64,000 nt of DNA from Ciceribacter thiooxidans (GTDB lineage Bacteria > Pseudomonadota > Alphaproteobacteria > Rhizobiales > Rhizobiaceae). The notes below the pieces were generated by a model that had not been told where the DNA came from, did no database searches, and worked only from the letters and a program-made list of their open reading frames with translations. The first letter of the stretch is position 1. Every line of letters starts with the position of its first letter. Of this stretch, positions 9,408 to 17,946 are shown in pieces. Location: the NCBI RefSeq assembly GCF_014126615.1, contig NZ_CP059896.1, positions 1,002,501 through 1,066,500 of the forward strand, in the 5' to 3' direction. The position numbers were made by a program, and so were the translations under genes.

Positions 9408-10382
9408 TCACTCCGCCGCTTCGGCTCGGGTGGAGACGGCCGTCAGGTAGCGTTCGGCCTCGAGGGCCGCCATGCAACCCATGCCGGCGGCGGTGATCGC
9501 CTGACGGTAGATATCGTCGGTCACGTCACCGGCGGCGAAGACGCCCTCGATGCTGGTGGCGGTGGAGTCCGGTGCCGTCCAGAGATAGCCATTGGACTTG
9601 AGCTTGAGCTTCTCCTTGAAGAGTTCGACCGCCGGGGCATGGCCGATGGCGACGAAGACGCCGTCGATTGCCATCTCAGAAATCGCGCCGGTCAACGTGT
9701 TCTTCAGGCGGACCCCGGTCACCGACGGCGGCATCGGCGGCTTGGCCGCCTCACCGGTGATCTCTTCCACTTCCGTATTCCAGACGACCTCGATGTTGTC
9801 CTTCGCAAACAGGCGTTCCTGCAGGATCTTTTCCGAGCGGAAGGAATCGCGGCGGTGGACGACCGTCACAGACTTCGCGATGTTCGAGAGATAGAGCGCC
9901 TCCTCGACGGCCGAGTTGCCACCACCGACGACGATCACGTCCTTGTTGCGATAGAAGAAGCCATCGCAGGTGGCGCAGGCGGAGACGCCGAAGCCCTGGA
10001 AATGCTGCTCGCTCTCAATACCGAGCCACTTCGCCTTGGCGCCGGTCGCGATGACGAGGGTGTCGGCGGTCCAGACCGCGCCCGAATCGGTGCGGACGGT
10101 GAAGGGGCGGCGGTCCATGTCGACCTCGGTCACCAGGTCGTTGACGATCTCGGCGCCCACGTGCTCGGCTTGCTTCAGCATCTGCTCCATGAGCCAGGGT
10201 CCCTGGATCGGATCGGCGAAGCCCGGATAGTTCTCGACATCGGTCGTGATCATCAACTGACCGCCCTGTTCCATGCCGGCGATCAGCACGGGGCTCAGCA
10301 TGGCGCGCGCCGCATAAATCGCGGCCGTGTAGCCGGCCGGGCCGGAGCCTATGATCAACACCTTGGTATGGCGGGCAGTCAT
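9408..10382 (-). CDS. trxB: Thioredoxin reductase
   Basis: This 324-residue FAD flavoenzyme moves electrons from NADPH to thioredoxin. It carries the FAD-binding GSGPAGYTAAIYAAR near residue 12, the redox-active CATC (C136, C139), the NADPH-binding GGGNSAVEEAL, and the C-terminal AAGDVTDDIYRQAI. ATG 10382 has AAGGA at good spacing; an upstream in-frame start at 10430 lacks one. It overlaps nothing but is nearly contiguous with lsrB (2-nt gap), so thiol reduction and its redox regulator are co-transcribed. It is divergent from lrp. Confidence 0.97.
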   Translation of the reverse strand: MTARHTKVLIIGSGPAGYTAAIYAARAMLSPVLIAGMEQGGQLMITTDVENYPGFADPIQGPWLMEQMLKQAEHVGAEIVNDLVTEVDMDRRPFTVRTDSGAVWTADTLVIATGAKAKWLGIESEQHFQGFGVSACATCDGFFYRNKDVIVVGGGNSAVEEALYLSNIAKSVTVVHRRDSFRSEKILQERLFAKDNIEVVWNTEVEEITGEAAKPPMPPSVTGVRLKNTLTGAISEMAIDGVFVAIGHAPAVELFKEKLKLKSNGYLWTAPDSTATSIEGVFAAGDVTDDIYRQAITAAGMGCMAALEAERYLTAVSTRAEAAE

Positions 10383-10612
10383 GGTCGTTCCTTTCAGGGG
10401 TGTCGCAGAAGATGAGCGATCGATTCGCATCGGAGCCCTATGTCTGCCGCCCCATTTATGATTGCTCCATGCGTTTATTCAAGGTCAGCCTTGCAATAAC
10501 AGCACGGCATCCACACCGTACCGCAATAATTGTGCCTGACGAGGACTGATTCTTGCGTAATTGCGGGAATGCGGTACATATCCGCCCAGTCATATCTGAG
10601 AAGGTTTCTCCC

Positions 10613-11080
10613 TTGTTCCGCGCCGAGCTGGACGCCATCGACATCCGTATCCTCCGCGAGCTGCAACGCGACGGCCGCATCACCAATGTCGAGCTCTCCG
10701 AGCGCGTCGGCATTTCCGCGCCGCCCTGCCTGCGCCGCGTGCGCAAGCTGGAGGAGGCCGGCATCATCGAGGGCTACCACGCGTTCCTCAATGCGCCGAA
10801 GCTCGGCTTCGATCTCGTCGCCTTCTGCATGGTCGGCCTCAAGCACCAGTCGGAGAGTAACCTCAAGGCATTCGCCGCGGCGACCGAAAGCTGGCCGGTC
10901 GTGCGCCAGGCCTGGATGGTCTCCGGCGACAGCGACTTCCTGCTCCATTGCGTTGCGGAAAACCTGACGAAGTTCCAGGACTTCGTCATCGAGGTGCTGA
11001 CGGCCAACGACCACGTCCACACCGTCCGCACCATGCTCACCATCCGGCAGGTGAAACGGCTCGGGCTGGTGGAGATTTGA
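10613..11080 (+). CDS. lrp: Lrp/AsnC-family leucine-responsive regulator
   Basis: This 155-residue regulator has an N-terminal HTH (LSERVGISAPPCLRRVRKLE) and a C-terminal RAM ligand-binding domain (WMVSGDSDFLLHCVAENL). The family senses amino acids and controls amino-acid metabolism. The start is taken as TTG at 10613 with GAGAAGG eight bases upstream, because family similarity begins at FRAELDAID; an ATG at 10553 would add 20 unrelated residues. In S. meliloti, as I recall, lrp borders the same LPS core locus. It is followed after 19 bp by a glycosyltransferase gene on the same strand. Confidence 0.93.
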   Translation: MFRAELDAIDIRILRELQRDGRITNVELSERVGISAPPCLRRVRKLEEAGIIEGYHAFLNAPKLGFDLVAFCMVGLKHQSESNLKAFAAATESWPVVRQAWMVSGDSDFLLHCVAENLTKFQDFVIEVLTANDHVHTVRTMLTIRQVKRLGLVEI

Positions 11081-11099
11081 ACGCGGGGATACCGGTTGC

Positions 11100-11945
11100 A
11101 TGCTGACTTCCAAGAACGTGCTGCTGTGCATCTTCTCCTATAATATGGGGAGCACGCTCGAGCGCTGCATCCTGTCGACCTTCAAGATGTGCCCCGGTTT
11201 CGACGTCGCACTGATCGACGACCAGAGCGAGGATGACGTCACCAGGGCGGTGATTGAAAAATACCGCCCGCGCATGAAGCTCTGCGTGACCTCGACGGAA
11301 GACAAGCAGGGCCGCCGCCACGGCAATCTCTACGGCAATATCCAGCGCATGTGCCGCTATGCGGAGGAGGAGGGATATGACTTCATCTTCCTCATCCAGG
11401 ACGACATGCAGTTCGTCCGGCCGTTCGATGATGCCATCCTGAAGCAGTATGGCGAGCTTTTCGCATCCGATGACAAGGTTCTCCAGGTCGATCCGCGCTT
11501 CCTGCGGAAGGGCTACGCTTACGATATTCTCGAAGATGTGAAGGCCTACCGCTTCCCAGACGGCGACAATCGCCGCTCCTATGCCGATGTCGGCATCCTG
11601 CGCCTGTCGACGCTGAAGAAGCTCGGCTGGACGTTCCGCGAGAGCGAAGCGGAGAACAAGAAGGTTCTCGCCGATCTCGGCTACGTCCGGCTCTTCCCGT
11701 TCTCGCCAATCGTGATGCATGTTCCGTTCCCGCGGACCTATCGCGCCGGCAAGCTGAAAACGTCGCTACTTCCGATGCGGCGCGGCGACTATGAATTTCA
11801 CGAGATGACGCCGCGCGAACGGGAGCGGATGGACCGCCGCAGCCTGCAGGAGATCCCTTATTTCCGGCGCTTCCTGCGACCCAAGAACATGCTGCTGGCA
11901 AGGCTGGTCTATGCTCTCGTCACCGATGCGTCAGCGCTTCGCTGA
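11100..11945 (+). CDS. Glycosyltransferase family 2-like (GT-A) protein in the LPS core locus
   Basis: This 281-residue cytosolic or membrane-peripheral GT-A type protein shows an N-terminal strand LLCIFSYNMGSTLERCILS, the nucleotide-binding VALIDDQSEDD, and a metal-binding D-x-D-like FLIQDDMQF near residue 100. The C-terminal third is basic and arginine rich (TPRERERMDRRS), fitting contact with the membrane and a lipid-linked acceptor. It follows lrp by 19 bp and precedes the GT29-like gene on the same strand. Sugar donor and acceptor are unknown; LPS core assembly is inferred from the lpsB-greA context. Confidence 0.8.
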   Translation: MLTSKNVLLCIFSYNMGSTLERCILSTFKMCPGFDVALIDDQSEDDVTRAVIEKYRPRMKLCVTSTEDKQGRRHGNLYGNIQRMCRYAEEEGYDFIFLIQDDMQFVRPFDDAILKQYGELFASDDKVLQVDPRFLRKGYAYDILEDVKAYRFPDGDNRRSYADVGILRLSTLKKLGWTFRESEAENKKVLADLGYVRLFPFSPIVMHVPFPRTYRAGKLKTSLLPMRRGDYEFHEMTPRERERMDRRSLQEIPYFRRFLRPKNMLLARLVYALVTDASALR

Positions 11946-12025
11946 CAGCGACGCGTCAGCCCTCGGCAACACCTCCTCCGGCGCATTCGTTGGGTAGTGA
12001 GATCTGTTCTATCTGGACGTTATGC

Positions 12026-12670
12026 ATGCGAAAGATCGAGAAGAAGTATTTGCGCGTCGTCGGCGCCCTGCGCCGCTTCCTCGGGCTGCAATATCGCTCG
12101 CCGCTCGGCGAGAAGGATGTGTTCGAACTGGTTCGTGACAGGCGCGTGGCACTGGTCGGAAATTCGCGGGCGCTCTCCGGCACGGCGTTCGGCGCGGAGA
12201 TCGACGACCACGATCTCGTCGTCCGGTTCAACAGCGCTCCGATCCCGTCCGCTGTTTCCCACGGGGCGAGAACGGACATTATCGCCACGAGCATCGAACT
12301 CGAGAAGTCGATCATGGCCGAGCGCGGTGCCAGCCATCTCTTCTGGATGTCGCCGCCGCGCAACGCCCTTCAACGCTGGATCGTGCGATGGCCGTCCTTC
12401 TTCCTCTATCCGCGGGAGAGCCACAAGGTCCTCTGCGCCCAGGTTGGCAACCGGCCGACCACCGGGCTGATGGTCATCGAACTTCTCAGCCGTTCTCCGT
12501 GCAGGTCGGTCGACCTCTATGGTTTCGACTTCTACCGGAGCGGCTCGCTCTCGGGCGGGCAGACGAAGGCGACCTCCCCGCACGACTACGATACGGAAGA
12601 GGAATTCGTCTCGCGGCTGATGCTTTCCGACAAGCGCTTCACGCTCCGGCGGCCGGGCCTCGACACGTAA
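12026..12670 (+). CDS. GT29-like (sialyltransferase-motif) glycosyltransferase
   Basis: The 214-residue protein carries the layout of the eukaryotic-type sialyltransferase family GT29. An L-type motif spans residues 41-69 (VALVGNSRALSG ... EIDDHDLVVRFN), where N46 and the aspartates match the CMP-binding pattern. An S-type motif spans 143-168 (RPTTGLMVIELL ... VDLYGFDF). A final motif has His186 and Glu191 in the H-x4-E spacing of the VS motif, His being the usual catalytic base. The protein lacks the transmembrane anchor of Golgi enzymes. The start at 12026 is chosen over TTG 11990 because the upstream part is unlike coding sequence; its Shine-Dalgarno is weak. Since no sialic acid genes are in the window, CMP-Kdo is a plausible donor (inference). 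Confidence 0.75.
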   Translation: MRKIEKKYLRVVGALRRFLGLQYRSPLGEKDVFELVRDRRVALVGNSRALSGTAFGAEIDDHDLVVRFNSAPIPSAVSHGARTDIIATSIELEKSIMAERGASHLFWMSPPRNALQRWIVRWPSFFLYPRESHKVLCAQVGNRPTTGLMVIELLSRSPCRSVDLYGFDFYRSGSLSGGQTKATSPHDYDTEEEFVSRLMLSDKRFTLRRPGLDT

Positions 12671-12677
12671 GGCGTGC

Positions 12678-13697
12678 TCAATCCCGCCGGGCAGCGCGCG
12701 CGATTTCGTCGAAGAGGGCCGCGGTTCGTGTGCGGCACATGGCGATGCCTTTTCCGATCGCCTGCATTTCGTCTTCGGAATAGGCGAGGATGTCGGGGCG
12801 GGCGAGCAGGTCCGGCAGGTCGTCGATCCCGACCAGACGTTTGTCGCCGAGTCCGAGATCGTGCATCAGCGCCCGGATCTTCCAGGAATTCGATTCGATC
12901 GCCAGGAACGGCGTCCGGGTAAAGAGGCAGAAGCAGACGGCGTGGAAACGGCCCGTCACATGCAAGTAGCCGTGCTGGAGGGCGTCGATGAAACCGGCTT
13001 CATCCCTGTTGAACAGCACATTGCCGTGCGTCCAGCCGAATGCGGCGGCGTGGAGCCGGATATAGGCCTCTCGCAGGAGCCTCAGCGGTGTCGCCACATG
13101 CGGCTTGCTCGCCTTGATCGTCCTGAGGATCGGAAGCAGGCGGGCGTCGGCACGTGAATCGGCCAGCGCCAGCAGCCGGCGCGAGACCTCGCGCGAAACG
13201 GAATCACCGACCAGCAGCAGGTCGCGTGTGACGCCCGGCGCGGCCTCCTCGAAGCCGTCGGAAAGGGAGAGGTCCGGGACGAAGCCGACGGCACGGCCAG
13301 CATGACGGCCGGCCTCTTCGGCGCTCCACGAGTCGCGCGTCGAGATGATCGTCATCTTTTCGAGATAACGGGACCATTCTTCTGGGTTTTCCTGATAGAT
13401 CGCGTTGATCAGCGCGACCGGCTTGTCGCCGCGGGCGGGGTGATCGACCACCCGGAGAAGCCGGGCTCCGGCTTTGGCGCCGTGATGGAGCGTTCCTTCG
13501 CCGTTGATGACGATGACGTCGCTCTTCGCCATTGCATCGAGGAAGGGCCGGTCGTTTTCCCAGTCGTTGCGCACGCCGCTGCGCGCGAGCACGCGAATGC
13601 CGCGGCTCGCGAGGTTCTCCTCGATGAGACGCATGACCCGGAAACAGCCGAAATGGCTGTCGCCTCGGGTGTCGTTCAGGATGACCGCATTCGCCAC
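12678..13697 (-). CDS. Polysaccharide pyruvyl transferase family protein
   Basis: The 339-residue product matches the PS_pyruv_trans (CsaB/EpsO/GumL) family, which adds pyruvate ketals to sugars from phosphoenolpyruvate. It has the N-terminal NDTRGDSHFGCFRVMRLI, the conserved DVIVINGEGTLHHG near residue 75 and the C-terminal GRFHAVCFCLFTRTPFLAIESNSWK. GTG 13697 is taken as start because GAAGGA lies just upstream; the in-frame ATG at 13730 has none. It is on the opposite strand to the two flanking sialyltransferase-like genes and convergent with the GT29-like one (7 bp apart). It probably decorates the LPS core or another surface glycan. Confidence 0.85.
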   Translation of the reverse strand: MANAVILNDTRGDSHFGCFRVMRLIEENLASRGIRVLARSGVRNDWENDRPFLDAMAKSDVIVINGEGTLHHGAKAGARLLRVVDHPARGDKPVALINAIYQENPEEWSRYLEKMTIISTRDSWSAEEAGRHAGRAVGFVPDLSLSDGFEEAAPGVTRDLLLVGDSVSREVSRRLLALADSRADARLLPILRTIKASKPHVATPLRLLREAYIRLHAAAFGWTHGNVLFNRDEAGFIDALQHGYLHVTGRFHAVCFCLFTRTPFLAIESNSWKIRALMHDLGLGDKRLVGIDDLPDLLARPDILAYSEDEMQAIGKGIAMCRTRTAALFDEIARAARRD

Positions 13698-13866
13698 AAT
13701 TCGCGTTCCTTCGGCGCTGCACCTTGCCAAGCCGGCACAGGCGTCTTTATCTGTCCGCCTGACGGGGGATCAAGCTCTTTCGGCGGAAAGGTCCGGTAGG
13801 AACGGCGTTCCGGCTGATGATGGGCCAGACGTGGCCGAGGGGCGTGCAGCGAGAAATGGAGTGCGA

Positions 13867-14790
13867 GTGTCTGGATCGAGGTCGAAACCTCCCCTGTGGC
13901 GGAAGGCAGTCAAGCTTCTCATGCGCCTCCGCGGGGCCTCCTTCGCCCATGCCTATGCCTGGACGCCCGGCCTTTCCCTCGCCAAGCCGGCGCGTGGTGG
14001 CGATGTCGGCGCGATCACCTACCGCGCCGCGACGGTCGGAACCCTGTTGCATCCCGATGTCCTGGCGAAGCGGGCCGGCGCGGAGATTTTCGTCGTCGGC
14101 TCTGGTCCTTCGGTGAAAGAGACGCGTGTCGGGGACACCGGCCCCGCGACGGCGATCCTCCTCAACGGGGCGATGAGCCTGATCGGCAACGAGATCGCCA
14201 CCCCTCTTGCCGTCGCCGTCGAGGACGAGCGTTTTGTCTGGCGGCATTTCGACCTGATGCGCGCGAAGATCGATGCCGATCTGCTCTGCCTCTTTTCGGT
14301 CGGCGTCATCCGCGCGATCTGCGAGCTCGACTGCTCCTGGCTCGCGGACAAACGCGTTATCCTGGTCGATGACATCCGCAAGCCCTACCGGGTACGGCGC
14401 CGCAGCATCGCCGAGCTTGCCGGCCTCGCCTCTGCCACCGTGTCGGACGACGGCATCGCCGGCTTTTCGGACGATCCCTCCGTCGGCGTCTTTCAGGGCG
14501 GGTCGGTGGCGATCAGCGCGATCCAGTTCGCCGCCTATTGCCGGCCGCGGTCGATCGGGCTCTTCGGTATCGACATCTCGAATGCGGACCGGCCGCGCTT
14601 TTACGAGAAGACCGGGGACACGGCGAAGTCCGGCATCGCCGGCGCCGAGGCGCGCATTGTCGGGCACATTGTTCTTGCCCATGCGATCTGCCAACGGAAA
14701 GGCATCGATCTCATCAACTATTCGCCCGTCTCGGCGCTGCGCGGGACCGCGATCGGTTACGATCCGCGGTTTGCGGCGACGCCCGGCTGA
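13867..14790 (+). CDS. GT42/DUF115-like Rossmann glycosyltransferase candidate
   Basis: This 307-residue protein has a nucleotide-sugar-binding start IFVVGSGPSVKE at residues 74-85, comparable to the AGNGPSLKE motif of Campylobacter Cst sialyltransferases and to DUF115 proteins. Residues 211-240 (GGSVAISAIQFA then SIGLFGIDIS) parallel the Cst segment with SGVYMCAVAIALGYKEIYLSG, and a late LINYSPVSAL (283-291) parallels LYCLCPNSLL. Identity with Cst would be low, so the family call is tentative. The start GTG 13867 is preceded by GGAG; ATG 13921 is an alternative. It is divergent from the pyruvyl transferase and convergent with lpsB. Confidence 0.6.
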   Translation: MSGSRSKPPLWRKAVKLLMRLRGASFAHAYAWTPGLSLAKPARGGDVGAITYRAATVGTLLHPDVLAKRAGAEIFVVGSGPSVKETRVGDTGPATAILLNGAMSLIGNEIATPLAVAVEDERFVWRHFDLMRAKIDADLLCLFSVGVIRAICELDCSWLADKRVILVDDIRKPYRVRRRSIAELAGLASATVSDDGIAGFSDDPSVGVFQGGSVAISAIQFAAYCRPRSIGLFGIDISNADRPRFYEKTGDTAKSGIAGAEARIVGHIVLAHAICQRKGIDLINYSPVSALRGTAIGYDPRFAATPG

Positions 14791-14805
14791 CGACGCCTCC
14801 CGTCT

Positions 14806-15861
14806 TCACTGCGCGAGTGATGCGTAAATCTCTCCGAGCCGGCGGGCTTCGCGCTCGATGCTGAATTTCTCGGTAACATGGGCCAGCGCCCGGGCGCCTG
14901 CGGCGGAAAGCCGTGCCGGATCGTCCATGAAGGCTCCGGCGGCGGTCGTCATTGCTGCGAGGTCGTCGGCCGGGATGACGACGCCCGTTTCCCGCTCTCC
15001 GGTGACGATCAGTTCGCGGAAGGCGCCGACATCGGTGGCGACCACGGGCACCGCAGTCGCCATCGCCTCCAGCGGCGTCAGGCCGAAGCCTTCCCAGCGC
15101 TGCGGGGCGACGAAGAGGTCGAGCGCCCGGTACCAGTCGTTGATGTTGGTATGCTCGCCGACGAAGAGAATGCGGTCCGAGAGGCCGGCCTTAGCCACCC
15201 GCTCCCTGAGTTCCGTCTCGAAGGCGGCGTGCGAGGCAGTCGCCCGGCCTGCGACGATCGCGATCCAGTCCGGCCGACCGGGAAGCAGGGCGATCATCGT
15301 GTCGACGAAGAGGTCGGTGCCCTTCTGCCGGCGCACGCGGCCGAAGCAGCCGGCGATCTTCCGCTCCGGATCGAGCCCGACCGCCTGCTTGGCTGCCGCC
15401 TTGTCCGCCGGTGGAAAGAAGCGCGCCGTGTCGATGCCGTGCATGACGACGCTGTTTTCGACGTCGAGATAGGCGGCGGTGCGGGCGCTCGTCGCGACGA
15501 CGGCGTCGACGCGGGCAATCAGAGCCTTCGTCCAGCGGGTGTGTCGGCGCTGCGATGCGGAGGTGAAGAGAATCTTGAGCGGCATGCGCAGGAGATCGCG
15601 CAGCACGAGCCCGGCCAGCATCTCGTTGTTGCGCCGCGCGTGCCAGACGCGCTTGTGCCCGTTTCGCGGTCTCTTCCAGAGGCGCAACAGGTCGGCATAG
15701 CCGATCCGCGGCAGCGAGTTGGGAAGGCCGGGCCCGAGGGTCGCAACCTTCTGGCCGAGCCGGTTCTGGACGGGAACGAGCTGGATGATCGTCGAGGTGA
15801 CGCCGGAAAGCCTCTGCTTGAAGTTCGGCGCGATGACCTCGACGTCGGCGATATCCGTCAC
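14806..15861 (-). CDS. lpsB: LpsB, GT4-family LPS core mannosyltransferase
   Basis: This 351-residue GT-B, GT4 glycosyltransferase equals the length of rhizobial LpsB, which transfers mannose to the inner LPS core. Family features are IAGCFGRVRRQKGTDLFVD near residue 170, the donor-binding RWEGFGLTPLEAMATAVPVVA stretch (given in parts, near residue 255) with its E-x7-E glutamates, and a basic N-terminal half. It follows greA by 31 bp in the same direction, as in S. meliloti. Loss of this gene in rhizobia truncates the core and harms symbiosis (established for S. meliloti). Confidence 0.92.
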   Translation of the reverse strand: MTDIADVEVIAPNFKQRLSGVTSTIIQLVPVQNRLGQKVATLGPGLPNSLPRIGYADLLRLWKRPRNGHKRVWHARRNNEMLAGLVLRDLLRMPLKILFTSASQRRHTRWTKALIARVDAVVATSARTAAYLDVENSVVMHGIDTARFFPPADKAAAKQAVGLDPERKIAGCFGRVRRQKGTDLFVDTMIALLPGRPDWIAIVAGRATASHAAFETELRERVAKAGLSDRILFVGEHTNINDWYRALDLFVAPQRWEGFGLTPLEAMATAVPVVATDVGAFRELIVTGERETGVVIPADDLAAMTTAAGAFMDDPARLSAAGARALAHVTEKFSIEREARRLGEIYASLAQ

Positions 15862-15892
15862 GCGGGCAATCCTCGTTCCGGCGGCAGGAGGC

Positions 15893-16369
15893 TCAGCCCC
15901 ACTGCACCGCCAGGATCTCGTAGGCCTTGGAGCCGCCGGGGGCGACGACCTCGATCGAGTCGCCCACTTCCTTGCCGATCATGGCCCGCGCGATCGGCGA
16001 GGAGATCGAGATGCGGCCGGCCTTCACGTCGGCTTCCTGGTCGCCGACTATCTGGTAGACCTTCTCTTCGTCCGTGTCCTCGTCGACGAGCTTCACCGTC
16101 GCGCCGAACTTGATCTTGGAACCCGACATCTTCGAAAGGTCGATGACTTCCGCGCGCGCAATCAGGTCCTCGAGTTCCGTGATACGACCCTCGTTGTGGC
16201 TCTGGGCTTCCTTGGCGGCGTGGTACTCGGCATTTTCGGAAAGGTCGCCATGGGCGCGCGCTTCCGCGATCGCCTCGATGATCCGCGGGCGCTCTTCCTG
16301 TTGCCGCCAGCGCAGTTCTTCCTGCAGCTTGACGAAACCGTTCTGCGTCATCGGTACCTTTTCTACCAT
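15893..16369 (-). CDS. greA: Transcript cleavage/elongation factor GreA
   Basis: This 158-residue protein binds the RNA polymerase secondary channel and stimulates cleavage of backtracked transcripts. The N-terminal coiled coil (residues ~10-75) carries the acidic tip [15 protein letters not shown], and the C-terminal FKBP-like domain ends in [18 protein letters not shown] and [11 protein letters not shown]. Length is exactly that of the family. ATG 16369 with AAGGAAG upstream is used instead of the ATG 30 bases earlier. It leads the greA-lpsB operon. Confidence 0.97.
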   Translation of the reverse strand: MVEKVPMTQNGFVKLQEELRWRQQEERPRIIEAIAEARAHGDLSENAEYHAAKEAQSHNEGRITELEDLIARAEVIDLSKMSGSKIKFGATVKLVDEDTDEEKVYQIVGDQEADVKAGRISISSPIARAMIGKEVGDSIEVVAPGGSKAYEILAVQWG

Positions 16370-16525
16370 TTCGACTTCCTTCGCATGTGGCGCCTGCATG
16401 GTGCAGACATAAAAGAAAACAGGTCCCGGAGCGGTACTCCGGAACCATGTCTCAAATCACTTCGATGGAAAGTATAGCAGCGCGGTCGGAATTTCCAGAG
16501 TTTTTGTCGAGACCGCCTGCGGAGT

Positions 16526-17767
16526 TCAGGCCTGCCAGGGTTCGATCCTGTAGTGGGAGGGAAGGTTTTCCGGCCGATAGGAGCCGCCCGGCAGGGGCGC
16601 GGTCATACGGTCGACGACCGACTGGTGGACGAGGGCATCCGCGGGGATGAAACGCGGGTCGGAAAGCGGCAGATAGACGCCGCCTGCGGTGCCGTTTCGC
16701 CGCCACGAGCTGTCCGGGATCCGCCGCGGCACCAGCTCCAGAAGGCGCCAGCCGAGGTTCATGCTGTCGTGATCTGCTCCCGTGGCGTCCGGCGCGACAT
16801 AGGGCTTTTGCGGGTTCTGCCCGAGCACGATCTCGTTCACCGTGCGCGTGATGACCTCGAGGCCCTTGTCGATCGCCTCCTTGACCATCCATGCGAGCGG
16901 AATCTTGATGAGCGTGCTTTCCCTTTCCGGATGACCGCCGCCGACATCCCCGTGGTAGCCGGCGAACCAAACTTCCTTGACGTCCTGCGGCGGAGGATCG
17001 TCCTTCGGCCGGAAGGGGCCGCCCCAGTACGGCTGGTCGGTGTCCCAATATTGCGGCCGGAACATCGTTCGTCGCTCGTCAATTGCCAGCGCCTGGCGAA
17101 CGATCTCGACGCTCGGATTGCGCCGGGTGAAGGGATGTGTCTTCAGGCGCACGCCCGAGGGACCGTTTTCGATCACCGAACCGACGGTGTCGAAGAGCCC
17201 GAGCATCTTGATCTTCGGGCGGAAGGTCTTCAGCGTCCGCTCATGCAGGCGCATCGCGGAAAATGCCGAGGGTGTTTCCTCGCCGGGGCCGGCATCGCTC
17301 TCCGGTGGCGGCACGAAATCCGGGATCGCCTTGTAGGCGCTGTAGGCATAGTCGACGAGGTTCAGGTTGTGGCGGCTGACGAGCCCGAGCGCGTGGATGA
17401 AGCCGGCCAGCACCCTTGCGGTATAGGCGCCGCGACTGAAGCCGAAGAGAAAGAGGCGATCGTGCTCTCCGTCCTTCTTTCCGCCCCGGGCGCGCGGCGC
17501 CGCTTCGTAATTCTCGACGATGAAGCGGTAGGCGTCCTTGACGTTCTGATCGAGGCCCCATCCGGTCGCCATGCCCCAGATCTCGACCGTATCGCGATAG
17601 GGCTTCAGCCACGCGTTCACTGCGCCGAAGGTGCCGACGCCCGGATCGTAATAGACGATCTGGTCGGTGTTCCGCTTCAGCGCCCCGAAGAGGCGGAGGA
17701 TGTTGGTTCTGTCCTCGGCAATCTCGTTCGAGGTGCCATCGAACAGGAGAACGATGTTCTTCGCCAT
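16526..17767 (-). CDS. DUF2235 alpha/beta hydrolase (Tle-like phospholipase fold)
   Basis: This 413-residue protein has the DUF2235 domain found in fungal proteins and in type VI lipase effectors (Tle). Catalytic elements are visible: the nucleophile S111 in FGFSRGAYTAR (G-x-S-x-G), Asp193 in LGLFDTVGSV, and His272 in FAGYHGDVGGGHP. The N-terminus KNIVLLFDGTSNE is the classic first strand. It has no signal peptide and no VgrG, PAAR, Hcp or immunity-like gene beside it, so a secreted effector role is not supported; a cytosolic esterase is as likely. Confidence 0.85.
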   Translation of the reverse strand: MAKNIVLLFDGTSNEIAEDRTNILRLFGALKRNTDQIVYYDPGVGTFGAVNAWLKPYRDTVEIWGMATGWGLDQNVKDAYRFIVENYEAAPRARGGKKDGEHDRLFLFGFSRGAYTARVLAGFIHALGLVSRHNLNLVDYAYSAYKAIPDFVPPPESDAGPGEETPSAFSAMRLHERTLKTFRPKIKMLGLFDTVGSVIENGPSGVRLKTHPFTRRNPSVEIVRQALAIDERRTMFRPQYWDTDQPYWGGPFRPKDDPPPQDVKEVWFAGYHGDVGGGHPERESTLIKIPLAWMVKEAIDKGLEVITRTVNEIVLGQNPQKPYVAPDATGADHDSMNLGWRLLELVPRRIPDSSWRRNGTAGGVYLPLSDPRFIPADALVHQSVVDRMTAPLPGGSYRPENLPSHYRIEPWQA

Positions 17768-17946
17768 ACCGGCTCTCTCCTCATGCGTGTCCCATGCAAA
17801 TCCTAACGCATTGCGCTAGTCGGTTCAAACCGGCCGTCGCACGGGAAGGTCGATTGACGCTCGGTGTGCTCCGGCGGATAATCGCGGTCAGCGGCGACCG
17901 TCTGCTGTGCGAGCCAGGCACACCGCCGGGTCCCGGGGGAGGGGTC

